Shown here in pieces: positions 17,616-27,168 of a stretch of 64,000 nt of DNA; within the stretch, counting starts at the first letter, position 1; every line of letters begins with the position of its first letter. A program made the translations under genes and the position numbers. This DNA is from Mesorhizobium caraganae (GTDB lineage: Bacteria; Pseudomonadota; Alphaproteobacteria; Rhizobiales; Rhizobiaceae). Location of the stretch: the NCBI RefSeq assembly GCF_016836705.1, contig NZ_JAFCGY010000001.1:1364001-1428000 (forward strand), read 5' to 3'. Under the pieces are notes generated by a model, which worked only from the letters and a program-made list of their open reading frames with translations, was not told the DNA's origin and did no database searches.

Positions 17616-18707
17616 ATGAACGACAAACCAGAAACTGCCGCCCGCCCCGAGGCTGGCAGTGCGACCAAGCCTTCCGATACGACGGAAGAGGGATCGAGTC
17701 CGAGTACCATCACCGGCGGCCCCGCTTCTGGTAGCATTGCCAGCGAGCCATCGCCTGCCGGTCCGTCTCTGTTCGAGCGCGTTTTGGGCCTGTTCCGGCA
17801 GCGCAACGGCACCAGCCTGCGCGAGGAAATCGCCGGCGCGCTTGCCGAAACGACAAGCGATGCCGAGTCTTTTTCGCCCGGCGAACGCGCCATGCTCAAC
17901 AACATACTGCGCCTGCGCGAAGTGCGCGTCGAGGACGTCATGGTGCCGCGCGCCGACATCGAGGCGGTCGAGATCACCACGACTTTGGGCGATCTGCTCG
18001 GCCTGTTCGAGCAATCCGGCCATTCGCGCATGCCGGTCTATTCCGAGACTCTCGACGACCCGCGCGGCATGGTTCACATCCGTGACGTGCTGGCGCACAT
18101 CACCAAGGTCGCCCGCGTCAAGAAGGGCAGGACATCGAGGAAGACGCCGGCAACGACGCTTCTCGACCTCGCCCAGGTCGATCTTGGCCGCACCATCGGC
18201 GACCTCAATCTGATCCGCCCGGTACTGTTCGTGCCGCCCTCCATGCTTGCCTCCGACTTGATGGGTCGCATGCAGACAACGCGCACCCAGATGGCGCTGG
18301 TCATCGATGAATATGGCGGCACGGATGGCCTGGCCTCGCTGGAAGACATCGTCGAAATGGTCGTCGGCGACATCGAGGATGAACATGACGAAGATGAGCC
18401 GCTGATCACCCAGACCGGCGAGGGCGTCTTCGTCGTCGACGGCAAGGCTGAGATCGACGAGGTCGCCAAGATGATCGGCGAGGACTTTACCGCCGGCGAA
18501 CATGGCGAATATGTCGACACCATTGGCGGCATGATCTTCAACACGCTGGGCCGCGTGCCGGCGCGTGGCGAAGTGGTCCAGGCGATACCCGGCTTCGAGT
18601 TCCACGTGCTCGACGCCGATCCGCGCCGCGTCAAGCGCGTGCGCATCGTCCAGAACCAGAAAGGCGAGCGCCGCCGCCGCGCCACCGCTCGCACCGAGCA
18701 GGCCTGA
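17616..18707 (+). CDS. CorC/HlyC-type CBS domain protein (YbeX-like)
   Basis: A 363-residue soluble protein without the DUF21 membrane part found in longer relatives. After a low-complexity Ser/Thr/Pro N-terminus of about 50 residues come paired CBS domains (VRVEDVMVPRADIEAVE, then PVLFVPPSMLASDLM) and the C-terminal CorC_HlyC domain (GEYVDTIGGMIFNTLGRVP). Adenine nucleotide binding is expected for CBS pairs. The family is linked to magnesium/cobalt efflux, and E. coli YbeX also to ribosome metabolism. The ATG at 17616 is chosen; the frame is open further upstream, but there it overlaps ybeY. Confidence 0.88.
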   Translation: MNDKPETAARPEAGSATKPSDTTEEGSSPSTITGGPASGSIASEPSPAGPSLFERVLGLFRQRNGTSLREEIAGALAETTSDAESFSPGERAMLNNILRLREVRVEDVMVPRADIEAVEITTTLGDLLGLFEQSGHSRMPVYSETLDDPRGMVHIRDVLAHITKVARVKKGRTSRKTPATTLLDLAQVDLGRTIGDLNLIRPVLFVPPSMLASDLMGRMQTTRTQMALVIDEYGGTDGLASLEDIVEMVVGDIEDEHDEDEPLITQTGEGVFVVDGKAEIDEVAKMIGEDFTAGEHGEYVDTIGGMIFNTLGRVPARGEVVQAIPGFEFHVLDADPRRVKRVRIVQNQKGERRRRATARTEQA

Positions 18708-18717
18708 TTCGCGCCGC

Positions 18718-19188
18718 ATGACGGTCGAAGACCCGTTCAAGCACACCACGTTCGGTTCCGGGGTTTTCTATAGGGATCCAAGGGCTGCACTGATCTGGCT
18801 TGAAGCCGCTTTCGGTTTCGAACCGAGCATGGTGGTCAGCGACGCCGACGGACGGCTGGTCCATGCCGAAATGCGTTTCGGCGACGGCTACATCATCGTC
18901 GATTCCGAATGGGCCGATCACGTCGCCAGCCCGGCAACCGTCGGCGGCAAGAACACCCAGTCGGTTTGTGTGCGCCTGAAAGACGGCCTGGACGCGCATT
19001 GCGAACGGGCGAGGGCGGCCGGAGCCGAGATAGTCGAGGCGCCTGCCGACCATTTCTACGGCGAGCGGCAATACCGGGCGCGCGATCCCGAAGGCCATGT
19101 CTGGACCTTCACCCAGACCTTGCGTGCCGTTTCGCGCGAAGAGGCCGAGCAGCTGAGCGGCTTCAGCATCGACGGCTGGCACCGGTAA
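18718..19188 (+). CDS. VOC family protein (glyoxalase/PhnB-like)
   Basis: A 156-residue vicinal-oxygen-chelate fold protein. It has the paired beta-alpha-beta-beta-beta units: GSGVFYRDPRAALIWLEAAF and ARAAGAEIVEAPADHFYG, ending in ARDPEGHVWTFTQTL, the usual closing strand. Such proteins include glyoxalases, dioxygenases and antibiotic-binding proteins, so the substrate is unknown. It lies 10 bases after the corC-like gene and interrupts the usual ybeX-lnt adjacency, probably co-transcribed with them. Confidence 0.8.
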   Translation: MTVEDPFKHTTFGSGVFYRDPRAALIWLEAAFGFEPSMVVSDADGRLVHAEMRFGDGYIIVDSEWADHVASPATVGGKNTQSVCVRLKDGLDAHCERARAAGAEIVEAPADHFYGERQYRARDPEGHVWTFTQTLRAVSREEAEQLSGFSIDGWHR

Positions 19189-19275
19189 CGCAGTGATTGG
19201 CCGGTTCGCAGCGAGTCGCATTTCAATAAATCTGATAAATCTTGGCTCTTGATTCGCACGACTTGGGAAGTCTGC

Positions 19276-20868
19276 ATGCAGCGCCTTGCCGGCCGGATAA
19301 TTCTGCTTTGGGGCTGGCGGCGCGCGCTGGTAGCGTTTCTCGCCGGGGCTTTGGCGGTTCTCGCCCAGGCTCCTTACGATTTCTTCGCCGTCTGTTTCGT
19401 CTCGTTTCCGCTGCTGGTCTGGCTGCTCGACGGCGCCACCGGCGAGGCTTCCGACAGCTGGCTCAGGCGCCTGCGGCCGGCCTTTGCCATCGGCTGGTGG
19501 TTCGGCTTCGGCTATTTCCTCGCCGGCCTGTGGTGGATAGGCGAGGCGCTTCTGGTCGAGGCCGACAGCTTCGCCTGGGCCTTGCCCTTCGCGGTCGTCG
19601 GCATTCCCTTGGCGCTGGCGTTTTTCTACGGATTCGCCGCGGTCGTCGCCCGGCTGTTATGGACCAACGACATCGGCCGCATCGCCGCTCTTGCCTTTGC
19701 TTTTGGCCTGACCGAATGGCTGCGAGGCTTCCTGTTCACCGGCTTTCCCTGGAATGCCGTCGGCTATGCGGCGATGCCGGTACCGCTGTTGATGCAGAGC
19801 GTGTCGGTGACCGGCATGATCGGCATGAACGCGCTGGCGGTCTTTGTCTTTGCCATGCCGGCTCTGCTCGCCGCGCGCCGGCATCTGCGCCTCGGACTGG
19901 TATTGCTTGCCGTTCTCGTCGCCGCCCATGTCGGCTTCGGCTATTTCAGGCTGGCCGCCCCCGACAAGCCGGCAACGCACAATCTCGATGTCCGCATCGT
20001 GCAGCCGGATGTCGATCTCAGCGAGAAGTGGGACGCTTCGGTGCGTGACCGCATCTTCGCCACCATGATGGGCCTGTCGGCCGCAGCACCGGATCCAGGT
20101 CATAACAAGCCGCAGCTGATCCTGTGGCCGGAGACCTCGGTGCCGTTTCTGTTCACCGAGCGCCCTGATGCGCTGACCGCGCTCGGCGACATGCTGCAGC
20201 CCGGGCAGATGCTGATTGCCGGCGTCGTGCGCGAGGAGGGCGGATCGGGGGCCGATGCCGGCAGTCGCTATTACAATTCCGTGGTGGCGATCGACGACAA
20301 GGGCGAGATTGCCGACGCCGTCGACAAGGTCCATCTGGTACCCTTCGGCGAGTATCTGCCGTTTTCCGGTCTGCTCAGCCGCTTCGGCATCGAACAATTG
20401 GTCGCCGGGCCGATGAACTTCGCCGCCGGCAATGAGCGCCACCCGATCGTCTTGCCCGGTGGCATAAGCGCCTTGCCGTTTATTTGCTACGAGGTGATCT
20501 TTCCGGATCTGGTGGCAGTTGACGCAACGTCATCCCAGCTTATTGTGAATGTCACCAACGACGCCTGGTTCGGCGACACGCCCGGGCCGTATCAGCATTT
20601 CAGGCAGGCACAGGTTCGTGCGGTGGAAAATGGATTGCCCCTGTTGCGCGCAGCCAACAACGGCATTTCGGCCGTTGTCGATACGCGCGGACGCATCGTC
20701 GACGCCCTGGCGGTCGATGCGCGCGGCGCCATCGACGTGCGGGTGCCCATCTCCGGGCAGGCCTTCATCTCCGCCGGTCAACGGCGCATTAACGGAATGC
20801 TGATCATGTTCCTGTTTGCCGTGATCGCCCTCGGCTTGAACGTAAGGCAACGGCTACGGGTGAATTGA
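19276..20868 (+). CDS. lnt: Apolipoprotein N-acyltransferase
   Basis: A 530-residue inner-membrane enzyme adding the third acyl chain to lipoproteins. Five or more hydrophobic helices fill residues 10-215, followed by a nitrilase domain. The catalytic triad is visible: E286 (LWPETSVPF), K351 ([15 protein letters not shown]) and C404 ([11 protein letters not shown]), with spacing like E. coli E267-K335-C387. I use the ATG at 19276, preceded by GGGAAG; a TTG at 19249 is in frame. It ends the miaB-to-lnt run. The two lipoprotein adaptors at 981-3190 would be among its substrates. Confidence 0.93.
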   Translation: MQRLAGRIILLWGWRRALVAFLAGALAVLAQAPYDFFAVCFVSFPLLVWLLDGATGEASDSWLRRLRPAFAIGWWFGFGYFLAGLWWIGEALLVEADSFAWALPFAVVGIPLALAFFYGFAAVVARLLWTNDIGRIAALAFAFGLTEWLRGFLFTGFPWNAVGYAAMPVPLLMQSVSVTGMIGMNALAVFVFAMPALLAARRHLRLGLVLLAVLVAAHVGFGYFRLAAPDKPATHNLDVRIVQPDVDLSEKWDASVRDRIFATMMGLSAAAPDPGHNKPQLILWPETSVPFLFTERPDALTALGDMLQPGQMLIAGVVREEGGSGADAGSRYYNSVVAIDDKGEIADAVDKVHLVPFGEYLPFSGLLSRFGIEQLVAGPMNFAAGNERHPIVLPGGISALPFICYEVIFPDLVAVDATSSQLIVNVTNDAWFGDTPGPYQHFRQAQVRAVENGLPLLRAANNGISAVVDTRGRIVDALAVDARGAIDVRVPISGQAFISAGQRRINGMLIMFLFAVIALGLNVRQRLRVN

Positions 20869-21005
20869 CAGTCGACACATTAGAAACTCATACTGTTCCC
20901 GCCTAATTTTCTCGAAGTCGGTTGGTATTTCTGTTGGGGCAGTTGGCTCCGGCTTCGTTTGGGCGAGAAAAATAGAAAAAGCCGGAAAAATTCGGCGAGG
21001 AAAAA

Positions 21006-21425
21006 ATGACAGAAGAAAACAAGAAAAAACCGAATCCGATCGACATCCATGTCGGAAGTCGCGTCCGGCTTCGGCGCAATATGCTTGGAATGAGCCAGGA
21101 AAAGCTGGGTGAAAATCTCGGTATTACGTTTCAGCAGATCCAAAAATATGAAAAGGGAACGAATCGCGTCGGCGCCAGCCGTCTGCAGGCAATAGCCTCG
21201 ATACTCAGCGTGCCTGTCGCCTTCTTTTTCGAGGATGCGCCAGGGCAGGAGCCGGTGGGTAACAGAGGATTTGCCGAGGACGCTTCGATGGCTTTCGCCG
21301 TCGAATTCTGCGGCAGTCCGGAAGGACTTCAGCTCAACCGCGCCTTCGTCAAGATAGCGGATGTGAAGGTGCGCCGCCGGATCATTGATCTGGTGAAATC
21401 CCTTTCTGCCGAAGATGCCGACTGA
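21006..21425 (+). CDS. praR: XRE-family regulator, PraR/PhrR-like
   Basis: A 139-residue transcription factor with an N-terminal HTH_3 domain (about residues 17-72): SRVRLRRNMLGMSQEKLGEN is followed by GITFQQIQKYEKGTNRVGAS. The C-terminal half is characteristic of a rhizobial group next to metK that includes PraR of Rhizobium leguminosarum (biofilm and nodulation-competition genes) and PhrR of Sinorhizobium (acid-induced). The symbol rests on sequence type and on the lnt-praR-metK order. The 137-base upstream gap is AT-richer and probably has its own promoter; GAGGA precedes the start. Confidence 0.8.
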   Translation: MTEENKKKPNPIDIHVGSRVRLRRNMLGMSQEKLGENLGITFQQIQKYEKGTNRVGASRLQAIASILSVPVAFFFEDAPGQEPVGNRGFAEDASMAFAVEFCGSPEGLQLNRAFVKIADVKVRRRIIDLVKSLSAEDAD

Positions 21426-21474
21426 TCCGGTGCGTCGATTGACCCATTGGCCGGAGTAGCTCAAGGGCTCGACT

Positions 21475-21497
21475 GCCGGCGGCGCCAAGCCGCCGGT
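21475..21497 (+). other. Hairpin in the metK leader
   Basis: GCCGGCGGC (21475-21483) pairs with GCCGCCGGT (21489-21497) around a GCCAA loop, giving 8 Watson-Crick pairs plus one G-T. It lies 50 bases after the praR stop and 132 before metK. No U-run follows, so it is not a standard terminator; it may be part of a longer structured leader. Confidence 0.5.
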
Positions 21498-21588
21498 GGT
21501 ACAAGATATATTGCTGCGACATTCATGCCAGAACCGCGGCACCGCTTGACGAGCGGCGCCCGGCACCGTTAACACGTGGCGCGCCAAA

Positions 21589-21614
21589 ATCGGCAGCCCT
21601 GCCGATCGTTTTTT
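21589..21614 (+). terminator. Terminator-like hairpin directly before the metK ribosome-binding site
   Basis: ATCGGCA (21589-21595) pairs with TGCCGAT (21600-21606) around a GCCC loop, then CG and six T (21609-21614). AGAGGGG, the metK ribosome-binding site, follows three bases later. It may end praR transcripts or act as an attenuator of metK. A stem so close to the start would also affect initiation. Confidence 0.6.
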
Positions 21615-21629
21615 CAAGAGGGGACACCC

Positions 21630-22895
21630 GTGACGCGGCAGAACTACTTCTTCACCTCGGAATCCGTTGCCGAGGGTCATCCCGACAAGGTTTGCGACCG
21701 CATCTCCGACGAGATCGTCGATCTGGTCTATCGCGAGGCCAAGAAGACCGGCATGGACCCGTGGAAAGTCCGCGTCGCCTGCGAGACTCTGGCCACCACC
21801 AACCGTGTTGTCATCGCCGGCGAGGTCCGGGTTCCCGAGACGCTGCTGAAGAAGGACAAGGCTGGCAACATCCTGATGGATTCCGCCGGCCACCCGGTCG
21901 TCAATCCGGCCAAGTTCAAGTCGGTCGCCCGCAAGGCGATCCGCGAAATCGGCTACGAGCAGGCCGGCTTCCACTGGAAAACGGCAAAGATCGAGGTTCT
22001 GCTGCACGGCCAGTCGCCTGACATCGGCCAGGGCGTCGACAACGCCGCCGACCGCCAGGGCGAGGAAGGTGCCGGCGACCAGGGCATCATGTTCGGCTAT
22101 GCCTGCCGCGAAACGCCGGACCTGATGCCGGCGCCGATCTATTACAGCCACAAGATCCTCGAATTGCTCGCAGCCGCCCGTCACGAAAACAACGGCGAGG
22201 CCGGCAAGCTCGGTCCCGACGCCAAGAGCCAGGTCACCGTCCGCTACATCGACGGCAAGGCGGCGGAAGCGACGCAGATCGTGCTGTCGACCCAGCATCT
22301 CGATGCGAGCTGGGATTCCAAGAAGGTCCGCAAGGTCGTCGAACCTTATATCCGCGAGGCGCTCGGCGACCTCAAGATCGCCGACGATTGCATGTGGTAC
22401 ATCAATCCGACCGGCAAGTTCGTCATCGGCGGCCCGGATGGCGACGCTGGCCTGACCGGCCGCAAGATCATCGTCGACACTTATGGTGGCGCGGCCCCGC
22501 ATGGCGGCGGCGCTTTCTCCGGCAAGGATACCACCAAGGTCGACCGTTCCGCTGCCTATGCGGCGCGTTACCTCGCCAAGAATGTCGTGGCGGCCAAGCT
22601 CGCCGATCGCTGCACCATCCAGCTTTCCTACGCCATCGGCGTTGCCCAGCCGCTGTCGGTCTATGTCGACCTGCACGGCACCGGCAAGGTCGACGAGGCT
22701 AAGCTCGAGGAGGCGCTGCGCACCGTGATGGATCTGTCGCCGTCCGGCATCCGCAGGCATCTCGACCTCAACAAGCCGATTTACGCCAAGACGTCGTCCT
22801 ACGGCCATTTCGGCCGCAAGGCCGGCCGTGACGGGTCCTTCTCCTGGGAGAAGACCGATCTGGCCAAGGCGCTCAAGGACGCGGTCGCCGCCTGA
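21630..22895 (+). CDS. metK: S-adenosylmethionine synthase
   Basis: A 421-residue methionine adenosyltransferase making SAM from methionine and ATP. The N-terminus [20 protein letters not shown] contains the GHPDK ATP motif; [12 protein letters not shown] and [19 protein letters not shown] are further active-site signatures. The start is GTG at 21630, seven bases after AGAGGGG; the frame is open upstream to 21576 but without homology. The first 140 bases of leader hold two hairpins, one terminator-like. Alphaproteobacteria often control methionine genes by SAM-sensing RNAs, but I recognise no known class here. Confidence 0.95.
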   Translation: MTRQNYFFTSESVAEGHPDKVCDRISDEIVDLVYREAKKTGMDPWKVRVACETLATTNRVVIAGEVRVPETLLKKDKAGNILMDSAGHPVVNPAKFKSVARKAIREIGYEQAGFHWKTAKIEVLLHGQSPDIGQGVDNAADRQGEEGAGDQGIMFGYACRETPDLMPAPIYYSHKILELLAAARHENNGEAGKLGPDAKSQVTVRYIDGKAAEATQIVLSTQHLDASWDSKKVRKVVEPYIREALGDLKIADDCMWYINPTGKFVIGGPDGDAGLTGRKIIVDTYGGAAPHGGGAFSGKDTTKVDRSAAYAARYLAKNVVAAKLADRCTIQLSYAIGVAQPLSVYVDLHGTGKVDEAKLEEALRTVMDLSPSGIRRHLDLNKPIYAKTSSYGHFGRKAGRDGSFSWEKTDLAKALKDAVAA

Positions 22896-22915
22896 GGGCG
22901 GCGCGCGACCCAGCC

Positions 22916-23617
22916 ATGGATCCAAAGGAAAGGCGGAGCCGGGCGACCGAAGGGTTCTTCGGCCGCCGGCATGGCAAGACCATTCGCCCGCAGCAGGCGG
23001 CCGCGCTGGAAAGCGGTCTTGGCGCCTATGGCCTCGACCTCTCGGCCCATGCACCGGCGGACTTGCGCACGCTGTTTGCCGCGGATGTTTCAACGGTTCG
23101 GCTGGAAATCGGCTTCGGCGGCGGCGAGCATCTGCTGCATCGGGCCAGGGAGGCCCCGGCGGCCGGCTTCATCGGTGTCGAGCCGTTCGTCAACGGCATG
23201 GCCAAGCTGATGATGGCGGTGCGGGAAAAGCCGCTCGCCAATCTTCGCGTTCACAATGACGACGCCACGCGGCTGCTCGATTGGTTGCCTCAGGCTTCGC
23301 TCGACGGCATCGACCTGCTCTACCCCGATCCCTGGCCGAAGAAAAAGCACTGGAAGCGGCGCTTTGTCAGCGCGCTCAATCTCGATCGGTTCGCGCGTGT
23401 TCTGAGGCCCGGCGGAAAATTCCGCTTCGCGTCCGACATCGATACCTATGTGAATTGGACCTTGTTGCACTGCCGGGCGCATGGCGCGCTCCTGTGGCAG
23501 GCTGAGGACGCGGCTGACTGGCATCGGCCCTATGAAGGCTGGCCTGGCACACGCTACGAGGCAAAAGCCATTCGCGAGGGCAGGCGGCCGGCCTATCTCA
23601 CCTTCGTCAGGAAATAG
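22916..23617 (+). CDS. trmB: tRNA (guanine-N7)-methyltransferase
   Basis: A 233-residue SAM-dependent methyltransferase that makes m7G46 in tRNA. The SAM-binding motif is [17 protein letters not shown] and the catalytic motif [19 protein letters not shown] is fully conserved. It starts 20 bases after the metK stop, so the SAM maker and a SAM user are probably co-transcribed. A short hairpin follows its stop. Confidence 0.94.
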   Translation: MDPKERRSRATEGFFGRRHGKTIRPQQAAALESGLGAYGLDLSAHAPADLRTLFAADVSTVRLEIGFGGGEHLLHRAREAPAAGFIGVEPFVNGMAKLMMAVREKPLANLRVHNDDATRLLDWLPQASLDGIDLLYPDPWPKKKHWKRRFVSALNLDRFARVLRPGGKFRFASDIDTYVNWTLLHCRAHGALLWQAEDAADWHRPYEGWPGTRYEAKAIREGRRPAYLTFVRK

Positions 23618-23620
23618 TCC

Positions 23621-23646
23621 GATGCGGGACCAACGGTCCCGGCATC
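23621..23646 (+). terminator. Possible terminator hairpin after trmB
   Basis: GGGACC and GGTCCC pair around an AAC loop, extended outward by GATGC and GGCATC with one bulged base. It follows the trmB stop by three bases, between convergent genes. No U-run follows, so a role in 3'-end protection is as likely as termination. Confidence 0.35.
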
Positions 23647-23662
23647 GTGGTCCGCTTCAGAT

Positions 23663-23827
23663 TTAGAAACGGCCGAGCTTGTCGAAAGCGGTCGGGTCCA
23701 TGCCGAGCCGGCGCAAATCGTTCGCGCGCGGCTTGCGGCCGGCTTCGACGGCCCGCGAGGCAGCAACGGCGCTGCCGAACAGGGCGAAGGCGTCGCCTAT
23801 GGTGGAAAACACAGTACGCTTGTTCAT
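23663..23827 (-). CDS. Small conserved-looking protein of unknown function (54 aa)
   Basis: The product starts MNKRTVFSTIGDAFALFGSA and ends RLGMDPTAFDKLGRF. It has a hydrophobic, Ala-rich first half and a basic second half containing RKPRANDLRRLG. On its strand AAAGG is placed about eight bases before the ATG, good support for translation. An in-frame start 11 codons upstream is less likely. I do not recognise a named domain. The arrangement (short N-terminal helix, basic tail with an LRRLGMD-like motif) reminds me of small regulatory proteins common in Rhizobiales, but that is only an impression. Confidence 0.6.
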   Translation of the reverse strand: MNKRTVFSTIGDAFALFGSAVAASRAVEAGRKPRANDLRRLGMDPTAFDKLGRF

Positions 23828-23995
23828 TGTCTTGACCTTTCGCGCGCCACCGCGCGCCATCTCGGTTTGTGCAGTGCAACGTAGATAGGAACGCGGCGTC
23901 TGAAATCACAGGGCCGTTACCGCATAGGCGGCATGCGCTCCGCACAATCCTGGCCAGCCGTCGCCAGCTGCACTTTGCCCGGCCCGTCAACAGGC

Positions 23996-24023
23996 TTGAA
24001 ACACCGGCCGGGATCGTTTATAT
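23996..24023 (+). promoter_or_regulatory. Candidate sigma-70 promoter of the rimP-nusA-infB operon
   Basis: TTGAAA (23996-24001) and TTATAT (24018-24023) are separated by 16 bases. Transcription would begin near 24030, about 20 bases before a terminator-like hairpin and 170 before rimP. Upstream, 23828-23995 shows nothing else. Confidence 0.45.
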
Positions 24024-24051
24024 GAGCCTCAAATTCTTGGTCGGTATGACG

Positions 24052-24083
24052 AAGAGTGGGTCCACCCGGTCCCGCTCTTTTTT
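24052..24083 (+). terminator. Terminator-like hairpin in the rimP leader
   Basis: AAGAGTGGG (24052-24060) pairs with CCCGCTCTT (24071-24079), nine pairs with one G-T, around a 10-base loop, and runs into TTTTTT (24078-24083). It is a good intrinsic terminator, placed after the candidate promoter and before rimP, so it may attenuate the whole operon or release a short RNA of about 55 bases. Confidence 0.65.
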
Positions 24084-24104
24084 ATTACCTGCCGGTCAGT
24101 ATCA

Positions 24105-24177
24105 GAGCATGATCCCGAAAAGAGGGACCCCGGTTTTCTCGGACAAACGGGAACCGTTTTGTCCAGGGACCATGCTC
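24105..24177. repeat. Short palindromic repeat, family A (long form)
   Basis: GAGCATG (24105-24111) and CATGCTC (24171-24177) bound a 73-base element. Inside, GGACAAACGG and CCGTTTTGTCC form a second hairpin. It lies between the leader terminator and the rimP start, so it is probably transcribed. Confidence 0.75.
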
Positions 24178-24203
24178 CAACGAAGAGTTGGATTAGGAAC
24201 CGC

Positions 24204-24836
24204 ATGACTGCAACGGCAAGCGAAGCCGACGACCGCATCATCCGCGAAAGCGGCATCGATGCGCGCATCGCGCTGATCGTTCAGCCGGTGTTGCGCGGCA
24301 TCGGTTTCCGCCTCGTGCGGGTGCATCTGTCGGGCCAGAACGGGCTGACGCTGCAGATCATGGCCGAACGCGAGGACGGCACCATGACTGTCGAGGATTG
24401 CGAAGAGGTCAGCCGCGCTGTGTCGCCGGCGCTCGACGTCGACGATCCGATCGAAAAGGCCTATCATCTCGAAGTGTCGTCGCCCGGCATCGACCGGCCG
24501 CTGGTGCGCAAGTCGGATTTCGTCACCTGGACCGGCCATCTGGTGAAGATGGAAACCTCGGTGCTGGTCGCCGACCGCAAGCGCTTCAAGGGCAAGATCG
24601 CCGAAGCCGCCGAAGACGATGTGCTGATCGAGCGCGACAAGGCCGCTTATGGCGAGGAGCCGACGGTGCGCGTGCCCTATGACGCGATCGCCGATGTGCG
24701 GCTGGTCCTCACCGACGACCTCATCCGCGACGCCCTGTCGAAGGATAACAGGGAACGCAAGGAAGCCAAGAAACGCCGCGGCGAGCCGGAAGACGATGTT
24801 TCCGAAGACGCCACGGAAGAACACGAACAGGAATAA
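24204..24836 (+). CDS. rimP: Ribosome maturation factor RimP
   Basis: A 210-residue protein helping late assembly of the 30S subunit. Typical motifs are [30 protein letters not shown] and [15 protein letters not shown]. The C-terminus is a long acidic/basic tail ([19 protein letters not shown]) absent from short homologues. ATG at 24204 follows AGGA; an earlier in-frame start at 24159 lies in the repeat. It heads the conserved rimP-nusA-infB operon. Confidence 0.93.
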   Translation: MTATASEADDRIIRESGIDARIALIVQPVLRGIGFRLVRVHLSGQNGLTLQIMAEREDGTMTVEDCEEVSRAVSPALDVDDPIEKAYHLEVSSPGIDRPLVRKSDFVTWTGHLVKMETSVLVADRKRFKGKIAEAAEDDVLIERDKAAYGEEPTVRVPYDAIADVRLVLTDDLIRDALSKDNRERKEAKKRRGEPEDDVSEDATEEHEQE

Positions 24837-24887
24837 CGATTGAGCTGCCGGGCCAAAGCTCCGGCACCCAGTTCGGGAGATAAAGAC

Positions 24888-26483
24888 ATGGTTGTAAGCG
24901 CCAACAGACTTGAACTGCTGCAGATCGCCGATGCGGTCGCGCGTGAAAAGTCGATCGACAAGTCGATCGTCATCGCCGCAATGGCCGATGCGATCCAGAA
25001 GGCTGCGCGCTCGCGCTACGGCCAGGAAACCAACATCCGCGCCGACATCAACGCCACCACCGGCGAGATGAAGCTGCAGCGGCTGATGGAAGTGGTCGAG
25101 AAGGTCGACGACTACGCCACCCAGATCGCCATCTCCTCGGCGCGCGAGCGCAATCCCGACGCCCAGCTCGGCGACTTCATCGCCGAACAGCTGCCGCCGA
25201 TGGATTTCGGCCGCATCGCCGCCCAGTCGGCCAAGCAGGTCATCGTGCAGAAGGTGCGCGAGGCCGAACGTGACCGCCAGTATGACGAATACAAGGACCG
25301 CATCGGCGAGATCGTCAACGGCACCGTCAAGCGCGTCGAATATGGCAACGTCATCGTCGATCTCGGCCGTGGCGAGGCGATTATCCGCCGCGACGAGCTG
25401 ATCCCGCGCGAAAACTACAAGTATGGCGACCGCGTCCGCGCCTATGTCTACGATGTGCGCCGCGAACAGCGCGGCCCGCAGATCTTCCTGTCGCGTACCC
25501 ATCCGCAGTTCATGGCCAAGCTCTTCACCATGGAAGTGCCGGAAATCTACGACGGCATCATCGAGATCAAGTCGGTTGCCCGCGATCCGGGCTCGCGCGC
25601 CAAGATCGCCGTCATTTCGCGCGATAGCTCGATCGATCCGGTCGGCGCCTGCGTCGGTATGCGCGGCAGCCGCGTTCAGGCCGTCGTCGGCGAATTGCAG
25701 GGCGAGAAGATCGACATCATTCCGTGGTCGCCTTCGGCCGCGTCCTTCATCGTCAACGCGCTGCAGCCGGCGGAAGTCGCCAAGGTCGTGCTCGACGAAG
25801 ATGCCGAGCGCATCGAGGTGGTGGTGCCGGACGACCAGCTGTCGCTGGCCATTGGCCGCCGCGGCCAGAACGTGCGTCTTGCTTCCCAGCTCACCGGCTG
25901 GGATATCGACATCCTGACCGAGGCCGAGGAATCCGAGCGCCGCCAGAAGGAATTCGTCGAACGTTCGTCGCTGTTCATGGAAGCGCTCGATGTCGACGAG
26001 ATGGTCGGCCAGGTGCTGGCCTCCGAAGGCTTCACCAGCGTCGAGGAAGTTGCCTATGTCGATTCGGGCGAGATCGCCTCGATCGACGGCTTCGACGAAG
26101 ACACCGCTTCGGAGATCCAGACCCGCGCCCGCGAATATCTGGAGAAAATCGAAGCCGAGCATGACGAGAAGCGCAAGGCGCTGGGCGTCACCGACGAACT
26201 GCGCGAAATCCCCGGCGTCACCACCGCCATGATGGTGACGCTCGGCGAGGATGGCGTGAAGACGATCGAGGATTTCGCCGGCTATGCCGCCGACGACCTC
26301 ACCGGCTGGAAGGAACGCAAGGACGGCGAGACCAAGGTCTATCCGGGCGTGCTCGCCAATCACGGCGTGTCGCGCGCCGATGCCGAGCAGATGGTTCTGG
26401 CAGCCCGCCTCAAGGCCGGCTGGATCACCGAAGACGAGCTTGCAGCCGAACAGGTCCCGGCTGACGAAGCTGTTGGTGCGTGA
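24888..26483 (+). CDS. nusA: Transcription termination/antitermination factor NusA
   Basis: A 531-residue RNA-polymerase-associated factor that influences pausing, termination and antitermination. The N-terminal polymerase-binding domain ([20 protein letters not shown]) is followed by S1, KH1 ([18 protein letters not shown]) and KH2 ([16 protein letters not shown]) domains, then two C-terminal acidic repeats containing the helix-hairpin-helix region and ending near [13 protein letters not shown]. The start at 24888 is the ATG matching the family N-terminus. The 51-base gap after rimP is short, so they are co-transcribed. Confidence 0.95.
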   Translation: MVVSANRLELLQIADAVAREKSIDKSIVIAAMADAIQKAARSRYGQETNIRADINATTGEMKLQRLMEVVEKVDDYATQIAISSARERNPDAQLGDFIAEQLPPMDFGRIAAQSAKQVIVQKVREAERDRQYDEYKDRIGEIVNGTVKRVEYGNVIVDLGRGEAIIRRDELIPRENYKYGDRVRAYVYDVRREQRGPQIFLSRTHPQFMAKLFTMEVPEIYDGIIEIKSVARDPGSRAKIAVISRDSSIDPVGACVGMRGSRVQAVVGELQGEKIDIIPWSPSAASFIVNALQPAEVAKVVLDEDAERIEVVVPDDQLSLAIGRRGQNVRLASQLTGWDIDILTEAEESERRQKEFVERSSLFMEALDVDEMVGQVLASEGFTSVEEVAYVDSGEIASIDGFDEDTASEIQTRAREYLEKIEAEHDEKRKALGVTDELREIPGVTTAMMVTLGEDGVKTIEDFAGYAADDLTGWKERKDGETKVYPGVLANHGVSRADAEQMVLAARLKAGWITEDELAAEQVPADEAVGA

Positions 26484-26521
26484 GGTGAAACCGCATCGCA
26501 CACAACCCGCCCCAGGACGAG

Positions 26522-27168
26522 ATGAACGATCGCACCTGCATCGTTACCCGCAGGCAAGCCGAGCCGGATGAGCTGATCCGTTTCGTCGTCGGCCCGGATT
26601 CGGCCGTCGTTCCGGACATCAAGAGAAACCTGCCCGGCCGTGGTTGTTGGGTGAGCGCCGACCGCCTACATATCGACAAGGCGGCGGCGAAGAACCTGTT
26701 TGCCCGCGCCTTTAAGGCGCAAGTGACCGTGCCGCCCGATCTCGGTGGCATGGTCGACGGACTGCTTGCACGATCCGCTCTGGGCATGCTCGGCCTTGCT
26801 CGCAAGGCCGGCGCGATCGCTCTCGGCGCCACCAAGGTCGAGAGCGCGGTGCGCAGTGGACTGGCGCTTTTCGTGCTCCACGCGACCGAAGCATCCGACG
26901 ACGGCGTGCGCAAGATCAGCCAGGCGCGGCGGGCAACGGTCCACCTCGGCGGGCCTGCAGTCCTTGCCTACAAACTTTTCTCCGAGGCCGAGTTGAGCTT
27001 GGCATTGGGGGGCACAAATGTGATACATGCTGCCGTTCTCGCGGGAGACGCGGGCAAGGCGGTTGAGAAGCGCATGGTTGCGCTCGACCGATATCGGGGC
27101 GGAACCCCCGACGATCTGGCAATGCTTGCGGCCGTTGCTGACGAAGATGATGCTGCAGAGGATATGGA

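Noticed and set aside
21461..21500. tRNA-like opening (GCCGGAGTAGCTCA) between praR and metK
   Set aside because: No matching D-arm, anticodon arm or acceptor 3' strand follows; the GC-rich hairpin there does not fit a tRNA cloverleaf.
21426..21629. Known SAM-II or other named riboswitch before metK
   Set aside because: I do not recognise the conserved sequence of any class; only the hairpins are supported.
20880..23093. Long open frame antisense to praR and metK
   Set aside because: It runs across two well-identified genes and the repeat-like leader; no recognisable protein.
24102..26501. Long open frame antisense to rimP and nusA
   Set aside because: Same reasons: shadow of conserved genes, no domain and no plausible start signals.
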